A stretch of 64,000 nucleotides of DNA. Origin: Pseudomonas delhiensis. Its GTDB lineage: Bacteria; Pseudomonadota; Gammaproteobacteria; Pseudomonadales; Pseudomonadaceae. The translations under genes were made by a program, and so were the position numbers. Of the stretch, positions 10,947 through 20,361 are shown piece after piece. The number at the start of each line of letters is the position of its first letter. Position 1 is the first letter of the stretch. The notes under the pieces are model-generated. The model saw nothing but the letters and a program-made list of their open reading frames with translations. It searched no databases and was not told where the DNA came from. The stretch is from contig NZ_FZPC01000029.1 of NCBI RefSeq assembly GCF_900187975.1, positions 16,788-80,787 of the forward strand, read 5' to 3'.

Positions 10947-11687
10947 ATGTCGAACCCGTCCACCCTGCCCGAAGGTGAAAAGATCCTCATCGTCGACGAC
11001 GACGCCCGCCTGCGCCGCCTGCTGGAGCGCTTCCTCGACGAACAGGGCTACCGCGTGCGCGCCGTGGAGAACACCGAGCAGATGGACCGCCTGCTGGCCC
11101 GCGAGCTGTTCCAGCTGGTGGTGCTGGACCTGATGATGCCCGGCGAGGATGGCCTGTCGGCGTGCAAGCGCCTGCGCGAGGCGAACAACCAGATCCCGAT
11201 CATCATGCTCACCGCCAAGGGTGACGAGTCCAGCCGCATCCAGGGTCTGGAACTGGGCGCCGACGACTACCTGGCCAAGCCGTTCAACCCGCGCGAGCTG
11301 CTGGCGCGGATCAAGGCCGTGCTGCGCCGCCAGGCGCCGCTGGTGCCGGGTGCCCCGGCCGGCGAGGACGAGGTGGTCACCTTCGGCGACTACGAGCTGT
11401 ACCTGGCCACCCGCGAGCTGAAGAAGAACGGCGGCGAGGTGCACATGCTCACCACCGGCGAGTTCGCCGTGCTCAAGGCGCTGGTGCAGCACGCCCGCGA
11501 GCCGCTGACCCGCGACAAGCTGATGAACCTGGCCCGCGGTCGCGAGTGGGACGCCCTGGAGCGCTCCATCGACGTGCAGATCTCGCGCCTGCGCCGGCTG
11601 ATCGAGCCCGACCCGTCCAAGCCGCGCTACATCCAGACGGTGTGGGGCGTGGGCTACGTGTTCGTGCCAGATGGAGCCAAGCGTTAA
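10947..11687 (+). CDS. amgR: OmpR-type response regulator
   Basis: This 246-residue protein is a DNA-binding response regulator of the OmpR/PhoB family. The receiver domain shows the acidic pocket DDD (17-19), the phosphoacceptor Asp61 in VVLDLMMPGEDG, and the Lys of KPFNP. A C-terminal winged-helix domain follows (about 145-240, ending IQTVWGVGYVFV). It is followed by its sensor kinase on the same strand. By gene order it corresponds to AmgR (PA5200), which in P. aeruginosa controls envelope stress and aminoglycoside tolerance; that role is transferred from the relative. Confidence 0.92.
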   Translation: MSNPSTLPEGEKILIVDDDARLRRLLERFLDEQGYRVRAVENTEQMDRLLARELFQLVVLDLMMPGEDGLSACKRLREANNQIPIIMLTAKGDESSRIQGLELGADDYLAKPFNPRELLARIKAVLRRQAPLVPGAPAGEDEVVTFGDYELYLATRELKKNGGEVHMLTTGEFAVLKALVQHAREPLTRDKLMNLARGREWDALERSIDVQISRLRRLIEPDPSKPRYIQTVWGVGYVFVPDGAKR

Positions 11688-11780
11688 GCTGCAAGCGATA
11701 AGCCTCAAGCTGCAGGTGCCGCCCAGGTTGGGCAGCGCTTCTCGCTTGAAGCTTGTGGCTTGAAGCTTGCTGCTGCATAA
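11688..11780. repeat. AAGCTGCAAGC-type repeat between amgR and amgS
   Basis: Several AAGCTGCAAGC / GCTTGAAGCTTG-type units form a degenerate inverted repeat in the 96-bp gap inside the two-component operon. The right arm holds two copies of CTTGAAGCTTG. A related copy is at 1907-1960. Confidence 0.55.
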
Positions 11781-11783
11781 AGC

Positions 11784-13103
11784 ATGAAAACCCCGCCCTG
11801 GTTCCCGCAAAGCTTCTTCGCCCGCACCCTCTGGCTGGTGCTCATCGTCGTGCTCTTCTCCAAGGCGCTGACGCTGGTGTACCTGCTGATGAACGAGGAC
11901 ATGCTGGTCGACCGCCAGTACAGCCACGGCGCGGCGCTGACCGTGCGCGCCTACTGGGCCGCCGACGAGCGCTCGCGCGAGGCCATCGCCAGGTCCGCCG
12001 GGCTGGCCTGGGTGCCCCACGAGAACGGCCAGCCGGAAGAGCAGCACTGGCCCTACAGCGGCATCTTCCAGCGGCAGATGCGCACCGAGCTGGGCCCGGA
12101 CACCGAGACCCGCCTGCGCATCCACCACCCGTCGATGCTCTGGGTGCACGCGCCCAACCTGGGCGACGGCTGGCTGGGTGTGCCGCTGTACCCGCACCCG
12201 CTGCGCGGCCAGCAGATCTGGAGCGTGCTGGGCTGGTTCCTCGGCATCGGCCTGCTGTCCACGGCGGCGGCCTGGATTTTCGTGCGCCTGCTCGGCCAGC
12301 CGCTCAAGCGCCTGGTGGTGGCCTCGCGGGAGTTCGGCAAGGGTCGCAGCGTGCGCCTGCCGCTGGGGCAGGACACCCCCAGCGAGATGGCCGAGGTGTA
12401 TCGCGCCTTCAACCAGATGGCCGACGACGTCGAGCAGGCCGCGCGCGAGCGCGAGCTGATGCTGGCCGGGGTGTCCCACGACCTGCGCACGCCGCTGACG
12501 CGCCTGCGCCTGTCGCTGGAGCTGATGCCCGAGACCGAGCGCGAGATGGTCGAGGACATGGTGCGCGACATCGAGGACATGGACCAGATCCTCGACCAGT
12601 TCCTCGCCTTCATCCGCGACGGCCGCGACGAGCCGGTGGAGGCGGGCGACCTCAACGAGCTGACCCGCGAAGTGGTGGCGCCCTACAACCAGGGCGAGGA
12701 GCACGTGCGCCTGAGCCTGCAGCCGCTGCCGCCGTTCCCGCTGCGGCGGGTGTCGATGAAGCGCCTGCTGGGCAACCTGATCGGCAACGCCCTCAACCAC
12801 GGCGGCGGCAACGTCGAGGTGGCCAGCCACCTGGCCGGCGGCGACGGCGCGCCCTACGTGGTGCTGAGCGTGCTGGACCGCGGCGCCGGTATCGACCCGC
12901 AGGAACTGGACAGCATCTTCAACCCCTTCATCCGCGGCGACAAGGCGCGCGGCGGCAAGGGCACCGGCCTGGGCCTGGCCATCGTCAAGCGCATCGCCGC
13001 GCAGCACGGCGGCAGCGTGGAACTGCGCAACCGCGAGGGTGGCGGGGTGGAGGCACGGGTGTGCCTGCCTCTGGGGCTGATGCTGCCGCGCGGGGCCTCC
13101 TGA
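11784..13103 (+). CDS. amgS: EnvZ-type sensor histidine kinase
   Basis: The 439-residue inner-membrane kinase has two predicted membrane segments (about 14-34 and 147-168) flanking a periplasmic sensor loop of some 110 residues. A HAMP linker follows (about 170-220). The phosphoacceptor is His232 in the H-box SHDLRTPLTR, and the ATPase part shows the N-box NLIGNALNHGG, G1 DRGAGID and G2 GTGLGLAIVKRI. It should phosphorylate the adjacent OmpR-type regulator. By gene order it is AmgS (PA5199). The 96-bp gap to amgR carries a repeat, so the two genes may not be stoichiometrically expressed. Confidence 0.92.
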   Translation: MKTPPWFPQSFFARTLWLVLIVVLFSKALTLVYLLMNEDMLVDRQYSHGAALTVRAYWAADERSREAIARSAGLAWVPHENGQPEEQHWPYSGIFQRQMRTELGPDTETRLRIHHPSMLWVHAPNLGDGWLGVPLYPHPLRGQQIWSVLGWFLGIGLLSTAAAWIFVRLLGQPLKRLVVASREFGKGRSVRLPLGQDTPSEMAEVYRAFNQMADDVEQAARERELMLAGVSHDLRTPLTRLRLSLELMPETEREMVEDMVRDIEDMDQILDQFLAFIRDGRDEPVEAGDLNELTREVVAPYNQGEEHVRLSLQPLPPFPLRRVSMKRLLGNLIGNALNHGGGNVEVASHLAGGDGAPYVVLSVLDRGAGIDPQELDSIFNPFIRGDKARGGKGTGLGLAIVKRIAAQHGGSVELRNREGGGVEARVCLPLGLMLPRGAS

Positions 13104-13124
13104 GCCGCGGTATCCCCGGCGGGT

Positions 13125-13216
13125 GTAGGAGCGGGCCCTGCCCGCGATTCGCGCGCAGGGCGCGCTCCTACAGGGGGCGCTACGTAGGGCGGATAACGCG
13201 CCAGCGTTATCCGCCG
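13125..13216. repeat. REP-like elements, two classes side by side
   Basis: First comes a GTAGGAGCGGGCCCTGCCCGC...GCGCGCTCCTAC palindrome (13125-13171), then GGCGGATAACG...CGTTATCCGCC (13189-13216). The sequence between amgS and the downstream LD-carboxypeptidase (13104-13413) holds only these and the longer repeat at 13221-13350; no gene was seen. Confidence 0.75.
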
Positions 13217-13220
13217 TTGG

Positions 13221-13350
13221 GGCTAGTCCGTGCCGAGAGAGGGGGTGGTTTTAGTCGGTAATCTCTGTGCTGGCCGGCTAACGCCGAAATATCAGAGCGC
13301 TCCGAACGGTCCCCTCTCCCTTCAGGGAGAGGGTTAGGGAGAGGGCGCTC
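13221..13350 (+). repeat. Long dispersed intergenic repeat, copy A
   Basis: This copy runs from GGCTAGTCCGTGCCGAGA through GGCCGGCTAACGCC to the hairpin CCCTCTCCCTTCAGGGAGAGGG. Near-identical segments occur at 30130-30330 (same orientation) and, inverted, at 37537-37650 and 37731-37945. Confidence 0.75.
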
Positions 13351-13413
13351 TAGAATTCAGCACCAGAGTCTCGAGCAAGCACCGTCCGCGATCTGTTGAG
13401 CCTGACGCAGGCT

Positions 13414-14340
13414 CTACCACTCCAACCCCTTCACCCCCAACCGCCCCACCTTCCCATAAGGCCAGGCCCTATTCTGCGCCCCATGCCCGCTCGGCAGCCC
13501 GTGGTACAGCGGCACCCCCAGCGGCTTCAGGTACTCCACGAAAATCTCTTCCAGGCTGTGCGCCACGTTCTTGCGCGGGCAGTCGGTGAAGGTGCCCAGC
13601 ACCACCGCGCCCAGGCTTGCCGCGTCGATGCTGTTGAGCAGTTGCCAGAGGCTGCGCTCCAGGCGGTAGTAGGGCTCGCCCACGTCCTCCAGCACCAGGA
13701 TGGCGCCGGCCGGGGCGTGCAGCGCGGCGACGGTGCCGGCGGTGCTGGCCAGGGCGGTGAGGTTGCCGCCGATCAGCTCGCCTTCGACGGTTTTCTTCGG
13801 GCCGCCCAGGTGGGCGCAGGGCAGGTGGTCGTCCTCGCCGGCCAGCAGGCGGCTGACCGAGGCCAGCGAGGCCAGGCGCTCGCGCTGTTCGCTGGGGGCG
13901 CTCAGCGGCTGCAGGCCGAGGGCGCTGGCCACCGGGCCGTGGATCGCCGGCAGGCCGTGGCGGTGGAAGGCGCTGAGCAGGATGGAGATGTCGGAGAAGC
14001 CGATCAGCGGCCGCGGCGAGGCCGCCCTCAGCCGCGCCCAGTCCAGCCCGGGCACCAGCTGCGCGCAGCCGTAGCCGCCGCGCAGGCACCAGACGGCGCT
14101 GACGTCTGGCAGCTCGAAGGCGCGGTGGAAGTCCTCCAGGCGCTGCTCAAGGGTGCCGGCCAGGTAGCGGTAGCGGGCTTCGGCGTGCTCGCCCAGGTGG
14201 TAGTCGATGCCCAGCACCTCCAGCTGGCGCAGGGTGGCCTCGAAGACCTCCTCGGCGATGGAGGATGCCGGGGCGACCAGGGCGACGCGGCCTTCGAAGG
14301 GGGACCAGGTCAGGTCGGAGGGGCGGGGGGATCTGGGCAT
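13414..14340 (-). CDS. ldcA: Murein LD-carboxypeptidase (S66 family)
   Basis: LdcA cleaves the terminal D-Ala from cytoplasmic muropeptide tetrapeptides during peptidoglycan recycling. The 308-residue protein matches family S66: the nucleophile is Ser116 in LIGFSDIS, the Glu lies in LVLEDVGEPYYR, and the His in YHGLPSGHG. The segment AVWCLRGGYGC is typical of the pseudomonad protein. The start at 14340 (MPRSPRPSD) was chosen for its fit to the family N terminus; the ribosome binding site is weak, and an upstream ATG at 14373 lies in a REP element. It sits next to the rimB-rimK pair, as PA5198 does in P. aeruginosa. Confidence 0.9.
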   Translation of the reverse strand: MPRSPRPSDLTWSPFEGRVALVAPASSIAEEVFEATLRQLEVLGIDYHLGEHAEARYRYLAGTLEQRLEDFHRAFELPDVSAVWCLRGGYGCAQLVPGLDWARLRAASPRPLIGFSDISILLSAFHRHGLPAIHGPVASALGLQPLSAPSEQRERLASLASVSRLLAGEDDHLPCAHLGGPKKTVEGELIGGNLTALASTAGTVAALHAPAGAILVLEDVGEPYYRLERSLWQLLNSIDAASLGAVVLGTFTDCPRKNVAHSLEEIFVEYLKPLGVPLYHGLPSGHGAQNRAWPYGKVGRLGVKGLEW

Positions 14341-14373
14341 AAACGAAATCCGGGACGGCGTGACGAACGACAT

Positions 14374-14485
14374 TGTAGGAGCGAGCTTGCTCGCGAATGG
14401 AGTTTCCCGGTCACAGCGGTGAATGAGGTCACCTCCGTACCCTCTCCCCAGCCCTCTCCCTGAAGGGAGAGGGGGCCGTTCGGAG
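14374..14485. repeat. REP-like palindrome and short copy E of the long repeat
   Basis: GTAGGAGCGAGCTTGCTCGCGAA (14374-14397) is a third REP class. It is followed by GAGGTCACCTCCGTACCC and a CCCTCTCCCTGAAGGGAGAGGG hairpin (about 14426-14473) shared with the copy at 30.1 kb. The 284-bp gap between ldcA and rimK holds no gene. Confidence 0.65.
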
Positions 14486-14624
14486 TGGCCTGGAAGGCTG
14501 GCACCATCCTCAAACCCCGTCATTCACGCGAACGCGGGACGCGGCTCCATCGCGAACAACGCTTGTGCTGGCCCGAAGGGGAATAACCCAGAAAACGGCG
14601 TAGGTGGTGAGGTGGCCGCCCGGC

Positions 14625-15530
14625 TCACCCCTTGCCCTTGGTCCGCACCATATGCGGCCCGGCATTCTTCTCCAGGTACTCGATGATCACCCCGGCGATG
14701 TCCTTGCCGGTGGTGGTCTCGATGCCTTCCAGGCCCGGCGAGGAGTTCACCTCCATCACCAGCGCGCCGTGGTGCGAGCGCAGGATGTCGACGCCGGCCA
14801 CCTTCAGGCCCATGATCCGCGCCGCGCGGATCGCCGTCATGCGTTCCTCGGGGGTGATCTTGATCAGGCTGGCGCTGCCGCCGCGGTGCAGGTTGGAGCG
14901 GAACTCGCCGGGGGCGGCCTGGCGCTTCATCGAGGCGATCACCTTGTCGCCCACCACGAAGCAGCGGATGTCGGCGCCGCCGGCTTCCTTTATGTATTCC
15001 TGCACCATGATGTTGTGCTTGAGCCCCATGAAGGCTTCCAGCACCGATTCGGCCGCCTTCTGCGTCTCGGCCAGCACCACGCCGACGCCCTGAGTGCCCT
15101 CCAGCAGCTTGATCACCAGGGGCGCGCCGCCGACCATCTGGATCAGGTCCGGCACGTCGTCCGGGGAGTGGGCGAAGCCGGTTATCGGCAGGCCGATGCC
15201 CTTGCGCGAGAGCAGCTGCAGCGAGCGCAGCTTGTCGCGGGAGCGGGCGATGGCCACCGACTCGTTGAGCGGGAACACGCCCATCATCTCGAACTGGCGC
15301 AGCACCGCGCAGCCGTAGAAGGTGACCGAGGCGCCGATGCGCGGGATCACCGCGTCGAAGCCTTCCAGCGGCTGGCCGCGGTAGTGGATCTGCGGCTTGT
15401 GGCTGGCGATGTTCATGTAGGCACGCAGGGTGTCTATCACCACCATCTCATGCCCGCGTTGTTGCCCGGCCTCCACCAGCCGACGGGTGGAATACAGGCG
15501 CGGATTGCGCGACAGCACGGCGATTTTCAT
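14625..15530 (-). CDS. rimK: Ribosomal protein S6 glutamate ligase
   Basis: RimK is an ATP-grasp ligase that adds glutamates to the C terminus of ribosomal protein S6. The 301-residue protein starts [15 protein letters not shown] and shows ATP-grasp features such as the [15 protein letters not shown] lysine loop and the metal/ATP site [15 protein letters not shown]. It overlaps the upstream zinc-protease-family gene by four bases (ATGA), so translation is coupled. In P. fluorescens the rimK product and its neighbour RimB form a system that remodels ribosomes; a separate rimA gene is not evident beside this pair. Confidence 0.93.
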   Translation of the reverse strand: MKIAVLSRNPRLYSTRRLVEAGQQRGHEMVVIDTLRAYMNIASHKPQIHYRGQPLEGFDAVIPRIGASVTFYGCAVLRQFEMMGVFPLNESVAIARSRDKLRSLQLLSRKGIGLPITGFAHSPDDVPDLIQMVGGAPLVIKLLEGTQGVGVVLAETQKAAESVLEAFMGLKHNIMVQEYIKEAGGADIRCFVVGDKVIASMKRQAAPGEFRSNLHRGGSASLIKITPEERMTAIRAARIMGLKVAGVDILRSHHGALVMEVNSSPGLEGIETTTGKDIAGVIIEYLEKNAGPHMVRTKGKG

Positions 15531-16045
15531 TGGGCACCTGAAAGGGCGGGGGTAACCATGATGAGGGGTTTGTCCTGGACGTAGGTCAGCGCCGGGTTGA
15601 CCACCAGCTGGCCCTGGACCAGCGCCTTGGAGCCCAGCAGCACGCGGTAGCGCATGGTCTTGCGGCAGGCCAGGGTGAATTCCACCGGCCAGGCGCGGTC
15701 GCCCAGGGCCAGGGTGGTGCGGATCACGTAGCGGGTCTGGGCCTGGCCGTTGGAGCTGCGGATGGTCTTCATCGTCACCAGCGGCGCTTCGCAACGGTGG
15801 CGGCGCTGCACCTGGGTGCCCAGGTGGGCGGTGAAGCGCACCCAGTCGCGGCCGTCACGGTGGAAGGTGACGATGTCGCTGGCGTGCAGGCTGGAGGTGC
15901 TGGCGCCGGTGTCGATCTTCGCGCGCAGGCCGACGATGCCCAGGTCGGGAAGGCCGATCCATTCGCGCAGGCCGATCACTGACAGGTGGTCGAAGGTCTT
16001 CAAAAGGAGCCGTCCCAGGGTTTTGCGGCATTCTAGCAGGGCCAT
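15527..16045 (-). CDS. rimB: RimB-type retropepsin-like protease
   Basis: This protein belongs to the family often labelled ATP-dependent zinc protease and has a retropepsin-like signature, [13 protein letters not shown], containing the catalytic-type Asp-Thr-Gly-Ala. In P. fluorescens the neighbour of RimK, RimB, is a protease that works with it on S6 modification. The 172-residue version starts with an ATG at 16045; a TTG at 16000 ([11 protein letters not shown]) would give 157 residues and may be the true start, since conservation seems to begin there. It ends in a 4-bp overlap with rimK. The upstream gene hslR diverges. Confidence 0.82.
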   Translation of the reverse strand: MALLECRKTLGRLLLKTFDHLSVIGLREWIGLPDLGIVGLRAKIDTGASTSSLHASDIVTFHRDGRDWVRFTAHLGTQVQRRHRCEAPLVTMKTIRSSNGQAQTRYVIRTTLALGDRAWPVEFTLACRKTMRYRVLLGSKALVQGQLVVNPALTYVQDKPLIMVTPALSGAQ

Positions 16046-16121
16046 CGGCGCCCGCCAGGGGCCTGCCGGGAACGCCGGGCCGAGGGTAGACTGGCCAGGT
16101 TGCAGACGTGTGGATGAGGCC

Positions 16122-16517
<396 letters not shown>

Positions 16518-16523
16518 CCGCAT

Positions 16524-16540
16524 CCCCCGCGGTGCGGGGG
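16524..16540. terminator. GC hairpin between convergent hslR and PAP2 genes
   Basis: CCCCCGC-GGT-GCGGGGG forms a 7-bp all-GC stem in the 34-bp space between two convergent genes. No T-tract is present on either side, so efficiency is uncertain. Confidence 0.4.
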
Positions 16541-16551
16541 GCAGGGGCGCC

Positions 16552-17352
16552 TCAGGCGGCGATCACGCTCAGGCGGTTGAGCAGCGGCACCTTCGCCAGT
16601 TGCGCGAACAGCGGCTCGGTCAGGCGCACCAGGGCGGCGCTGGCCCAGGCGGCGAAGGGGGTGAAGCAGCTCCAGGCCAGGGCCAGCAGGGCCATCTGCA
16701 CGCCGCCTATATAGTCGTCCTGGCCCCAGTGGGCGCCGGCCACCAGGCGCGGCAGCATGAACAGCAGGGCCAGGGCCCAGACCACCAGCCACTGCACGGC
16801 GTTGCGGGCGAACAGGCTGAGGAACAGCGCCCACACCAGCAGCACCGAGGCGTGGTCGCCGGGGAAGCTGCGCGCCGACTCGTCCTTCACCTCGAAGAGG
16901 GTGTCCTGCCAGCTGCGGAAGAAGTCTTCCAGGCGCACGGCGTCGGGGGCGATGGCGGAAATGCTGGCGTGCTGCCAGCCCAGGTGGTGGGCGATCTTGG
17001 CATAGAGGGTGCGGACGATCATCAGCACCACCAGGGTCACCACCAGGCCGAAGGTCGCGGCGCGCACCTGGGTGGCCTTGAAGATCCAGTCGCCGCGGAT
17101 CAGCAGCAGGAGCAGGATGAGCGCCACCAGTGCGTCGAACGGTCGCGTGCTGGCCACCGCCCAGGTATTGCGCCAGGTCTCGTTGGTCGCCAGGGGCGCG
17201 TTGAGGGCGTGGAACAGGCTGAAGTCGAAGAAGTCGATGGCGGCGCGGGTCGGCGTCCATAGCCAGAGCAGCAGCAGGGCCAGGGCCAGCAGGTGGCAGG
17301 CGATGAACGGGCGCCACGACCAGGTGGCTTGGAACGGCGAAGCTTTCTCCAT
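16552..17352 (-). CDS. PAP2-family membrane phosphatase
   Basis: This 266-residue protein has about six hydrophobic segments (the first at residues 17-34) and PAP2 superfamily motifs: SFPGDHAS (about 165-172), corresponding to the PSGH motif, and RLVAGAHWGQD (about 208-218), corresponding to SRxxxxxHxxxD. It is probably an inner-membrane phosphatase acting on a lipid phosphate such as undecaprenyl pyrophosphate or lipid A, but the substrate cannot be assigned. FPGDHA instead of PSGH is a variant seen in some branches. AGGGGG lies upstream of the start. It diverges from hslO. Confidence 0.82.
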   Translation of the reverse strand: MEKASPFQATWSWRPFIACHLLALALLLLWLWTPTRAAIDFFDFSLFHALNAPLATNETWRNTWAVASTRPFDALVALILLLLLIRGDWIFKATQVRAATFGLVVTLVVLMIVRTLYAKIAHHLGWQHASISAIAPDAVRLEDFFRSWQDTLFEVKDESARSFPGDHASVLLVWALFLSLFARNAVQWLVVWALALLFMLPRLVAGAHWGQDDYIGGVQMALLALAWSCFTPFAAWASAALVRLTEPLFAQLAKVPLLNRLSVIAA

Positions 17353-17460
17353 AGAATCGATTCCCCCTTACTGAACCGGGCGGCTGTCGCGAAGCGCGCT
17401 TTATAGGCCTTTGCCATCAGCTTGTCATGTATTTGTGCCTCAGCCAGCGTTGTGCCCAGC

Positions 17461-18354
17461 ATGTCCCAGATCGACCAAAGTCAGCGTTTCCTCTTCGACA
17501 ACACCGACGTTCGCGGTGAAATGGTGGCGCTCGAACGCAGTTTCGCCGAAGTGCTGGCCAAGCACCCCTACCCGCAGCCGGTGGCCCAGCTGCTGGGCGA
17601 GATGCTCGCCGCCGCGGCGCTGCTGTGCGGCACCCTGAAGTTCGACGGCCTGCTGGTGCTGCAGGCGCGCTCCAGCGGCGCCGTGCCGCTGCTCATGGTG
17701 GAGTGCTCCAGCGAGCGCGAGGTGCGTGGCCTGGCCCGCTACGACGCCGAGGCCATCCGCGACAGCGCCGGCCTGCTCGACCTGATGCCCGATGGCGTGC
17801 TGACCATGACCGTGGACCCGAAGAACGGCCAGCGCTACCAGGGCATAGTGCCGCTGGAGGGCGCCTGCCTGGCGGACTGCCTGTCGTCCTACTTCGCCAC
17901 CTCCGAGCAACTGCCCACGCGCTTCTGGCTGGGCGCCGACGGCCGCCACGCCCGCGGCCTGCTGCTGCAGCAGCTGCCCGCCGACCGCCTGAAGGACGCC
18001 GAGGATCGCGAGGCCAGTTGGCAGCACCTGACCACCCTGGCCGACACCCTCAACGCCGAGGAGCTGCTGGGCCTGGACAACGAGACGCTGCTGCACCGCC
18101 TGTACCACGAGGAAGCGGTGCGCCTGTTCGAGCCGCAGCCGCTGGTGTTCCGCTGCAGCTGCTCGCGGGAGCGCTCGGCCAACGCCCTGGTCAGCCTCGG
18201 CAAGGAAGACGCCGAGCGCCTGCTGGGCGAGCTGGGCGGCGAGATCACCGTCGACTGCCAGTTCTGCAACCAGCGCTACGCCTTCGACGGCAGCGACATC
18301 GCCCAGCTGTTCGCCGGCGGCGGCAGCGCGGCGCCGTCACAGACCCGCCATTGA
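17461..18354 (+). CDS. hslO: Redox-regulated chaperone Hsp33
   Basis: Hsp33 is a cytoplasmic holdase activated by oxidation of a zinc-bound cysteine cluster. The 297-residue protein starts [19 protein letters not shown] and carries the C-terminal redox switch as CSC (about 240) and CQFC (about 270), the CxC...CxxC zinc ligands. An upstream in-frame ATG exists but the conserved sequence begins at 17461. It lies immediately upstream of pckA, as in P. aeruginosa. Confidence 0.93.
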   Translation: MSQIDQSQRFLFDNTDVRGEMVALERSFAEVLAKHPYPQPVAQLLGEMLAAAALLCGTLKFDGLLVLQARSSGAVPLLMVECSSEREVRGLARYDAEAIRDSAGLLDLMPDGVLTMTVDPKNGQRYQGIVPLEGACLADCLSSYFATSEQLPTRFWLGADGRHARGLLLQQLPADRLKDAEDREASWQHLTTLADTLNAEELLGLDNETLLHRLYHEEAVRLFEPQPLVFRCSCSRERSANALVSLGKEDAERLLGELGGEITVDCQFCNQRYAFDGSDIAQLFAGGGSAAPSQTRH

Positions 18355-18359
18355 TCGGC

Positions 18360-18376
18360 GCTATCGGGGCGATAGC
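18360..18376 (+). terminator. Hairpin after hslO
   Basis: GCTATCG-GGG-CGATAGC forms a 7-bp stem six bases after the hslO stop. There is no T-tract. It probably marks the end of the transcript or protects its 3' end. Confidence 0.4.
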
Positions 18377-18429
18377 CGAACCATTGACGCCCTCGCCGGA
18401 TCAGAGGCTGCACGAGAACCGTTCTTTTC

Positions 18430-18438
18430 TGGCATAAT
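18430..18438 (+). promoter_or_regulatory. Extended -10 promoter candidate for pckA
   Basis: TGGCATAAT matches an extended -10 (TGn plus CATAAT), 85 bp upstream of the pckA start. No good -35 box lies at the usual spacing, which is tolerated with an extended -10. A short TTTCC...GGAAA hairpin follows in the leader. Confidence 0.4.
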
Positions 18439-18522
18439 CCCGCGACTTTTTTCCGCTGTAGTGGAAATTAGAAGTCACTACGCAATGTTTGGAGGACTCG
18501 GCTCCGGCCGATGGGGACCCAC

Positions 18523-20064
18523 ATGACGCAAGCCAACAAAGCCGTGTACACCGATATCAGCGTTGCCCAACTGGTCGAGGAAGCCATTCGCCGCGGCGAA
18601 GGTCGCCTGGCCGACAACGGCTCGCTGGTGGTGGAAACCGGCCACCGCACCGGCCGCTCGCCTGCCGACCGCTTCATCGTCGAAGAGCCCGGCAGCAAGG
18701 ACTCCATCGCCTGGGGCGCGATCAACCGCCCGTTCCCGGCCGACAAGTTCGACGCCCTCTGGGAACGCGTCCAGGCCTTCAACGACGCCCAGGACCACTT
18801 CGTTTCCCACGTGCATGTAGGTTCGGCCGCCGATCACTACCTGCCGGTCAGGATGACCACCGCCACCGCCTGGCAGAACCTGTTCGGCCGCCAGCTGTTC
18901 ATCAACCCGGAAACCTACAACCCGGCCGGCCGCGACGAGTGGCAGGTGCTGAACGTCGCCAACTTCGAGTGCGTGCCCGAGCGTGACGGCACCAACTCCG
19001 ACGGCTGCGTCATCCTCAACTTCGCCCAGAAGAAAGTGCTGATCGCCGGCATGCGCTACGCCGGTGAAATGAAGAAGGCCATGTTCTCGGTGCAGAACTA
19101 CCTGCTGCCGGAGAAGGACGTGCTGCCGATGCACTGCGCCGCCAACATCGGCGAAGCGGGCGACGTGACCCTGTTCTTCGGCCTGTCCGGCACCGGCAAG
19201 ACCACCCTGTCGGCCGACGAGAGCCGTTACCTGATCGGTGACGACGAGCACGGCTGGGGCGAAGGCGTGGTCTTCAACATCGAAGGCGGCTGCTACGCCA
19301 AGTGCATCGACCTGTCCGAGAAGAACGAGCCGGTCATCTGGAAGGCCATCAAGTTCGGCGCCGTGCTGGAGAACGTGGTCCTCGACGCCGAGCGCACCCC
19401 GGACTACGCCGACGACCGCCTGACCCAGAACTCCCGCGCGGCCTACCCGCTGGAGCACGTCGAGAAGCGTTCGGAAGCCAACCTGGGCGGCGAGCCCAAC
19501 GCGGTCATCTTCCTGACCTGCGACCTGACCGGCGTACTGCCGCCGGTGTCGATCCTGAACAACGAGCAGGCCGCCTACCACTTCCTGTCCGGCTACACCG
19601 CGCTGGTTGGCTCCACCGAGATGGGTTCGGGCGGCGGCATCAAGTCGACCTTCTCCACCTGCTTCGGCGCGCCCTTCTTCCCGCGCCCGGCCGGCGTCTA
19701 CGCCGAGCTGCTGATCAAGCGCATCAAGGCCTTCGGCTCCAAGGTGTACCTGGTCAACACCGGCTGGACCGGCGGTGGCTACGGCGTCGGCAAGCGCTTC
19801 AACATCCCGACCACCCGTGGCGTGATCGCCGCCATCCAGAGCGGTGCCCTGGTCGGCGCCGAGACCGAGCACCTGGACATCATCAACCTGGACGTGCCCA
19901 AGGCCGTTCCGGGCGTCGAGACCAACCTGCTCAACCCGCGCAACACCTGGGCTGACAAGGCCGCCTACGACGAAGCCGCCAAGGGCCTGGCCGGCAAGTT
20001 CATCGAGAACTTCAAGAAGTTCGACGTGAGCGAAGCCATCAAGAACGCCGGCCCGCAGCTGTAA
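18523..20064 (+). CDS. pckA: Phosphoenolpyruvate carboxykinase (ATP)
   Basis: PckA converts oxaloacetate and ATP to phosphoenolpyruvate and CO2, the entry to gluconeogenesis, important in Pseudomonas growing on organic acids. The 513-residue enzyme has the ATP-type signature: P-loop [13 protein letters not shown] (about 227-239), the metal site ISDDE-like LIGDDEHGW, and [10 protein letters not shown]. The start [11 protein letters not shown] at 18523 gives the family length; another ATG at 18511 is too far from GGAGGA. A rho-independent terminator follows directly. Confidence 0.95.
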   Translation: MTQANKAVYTDISVAQLVEEAIRRGEGRLADNGSLVVETGHRTGRSPADRFIVEEPGSKDSIAWGAINRPFPADKFDALWERVQAFNDAQDHFVSHVHVGSAADHYLPVRMTTATAWQNLFGRQLFINPETYNPAGRDEWQVLNVANFECVPERDGTNSDGCVILNFAQKKVLIAGMRYAGEMKKAMFSVQNYLLPEKDVLPMHCAANIGEAGDVTLFFGLSGTGKTTLSADESRYLIGDDEHGWGEGVVFNIEGGCYAKCIDLSEKNEPVIWKAIKFGAVLENVVLDAERTPDYADDRLTQNSRAAYPLEHVEKRSEANLGGEPNAVIFLTCDLTGVLPPVSILNNEQAAYHFLSGYTALVGSTEMGSGGGIKSTFSTCFGAPFFPRPAGVYAELLIKRIKAFGSKVYLVNTGWTGGGYGVGKRFNIPTTRGVIAAIQSGALVGAETEHLDIINLDVPKAVPGVETNLLNPRNTWADKAAYDEAAKGLAGKFIENFKKFDVSEAIKNAGPQL

Positions 20065-20084
20065 GCGCGCCCGTTCGCCGAAAG

Positions 20085-20106
20085 AGCCGCCTCCGGGCGG
20101 CTTTTT
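20085..20106 (+). terminator. Rho-independent terminator of pckA
   Basis: AGCCGCC-TCCG-GGCGGCT forms a perfect 7-bp stem followed by TTTT, 20 bases after the pckA stop. Classical intrinsic terminator. Confidence 0.9.
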
Positions 20107-20120
20107 CATTGGCCGTTCCC

Positions 20121-20308
20121 TGTAGCGGGTCCTGCCCGCGAATCGCGCGCAGGGCGCGCTCCTACAGGTGGAAAGCGGAGGTGGGCCCGGCGTAGGAGCG
20201 GATTTCATCCGCGATCGCGGACAAGGTCCGCTCCTACGGGGCTACCCTAGGAGCGCGCTTTCCGATGAACCGGAATCGGGCCGTTCGCGAGCAGGCTCGC
20301 TCCTACAA
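20121..20308. repeat. Cluster of REP-like palindromes
   Basis: Three elements follow one another: the GCCCTGCCCGCGAATCGCGC class (20121-20167), a GTAGGAGCGGATTTCATCCGC...GTCCGCTCCTAC palindrome (20191-20237), and TTCGCGAGCAGGCTCGCTCCTAC (20284-20306). No gene lies in the pckA-helicase gap. Confidence 0.75.
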
Positions 20309-20361
20309 CGGCGGTCCCTAGCATGGAGCTTCCGCCCATGACAGGTAATGGAGAGACCCGC

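Noticed and set aside
13414..14340. Loss of the catalytic residue in the LD-carboxypeptidase because RGGYGC has Cys
   Set aside because: The nucleophile is the Ser in GFSDIS (Ser116), which is intact; Cys in the RGGYG segment is usual in Pseudomonas proteins.
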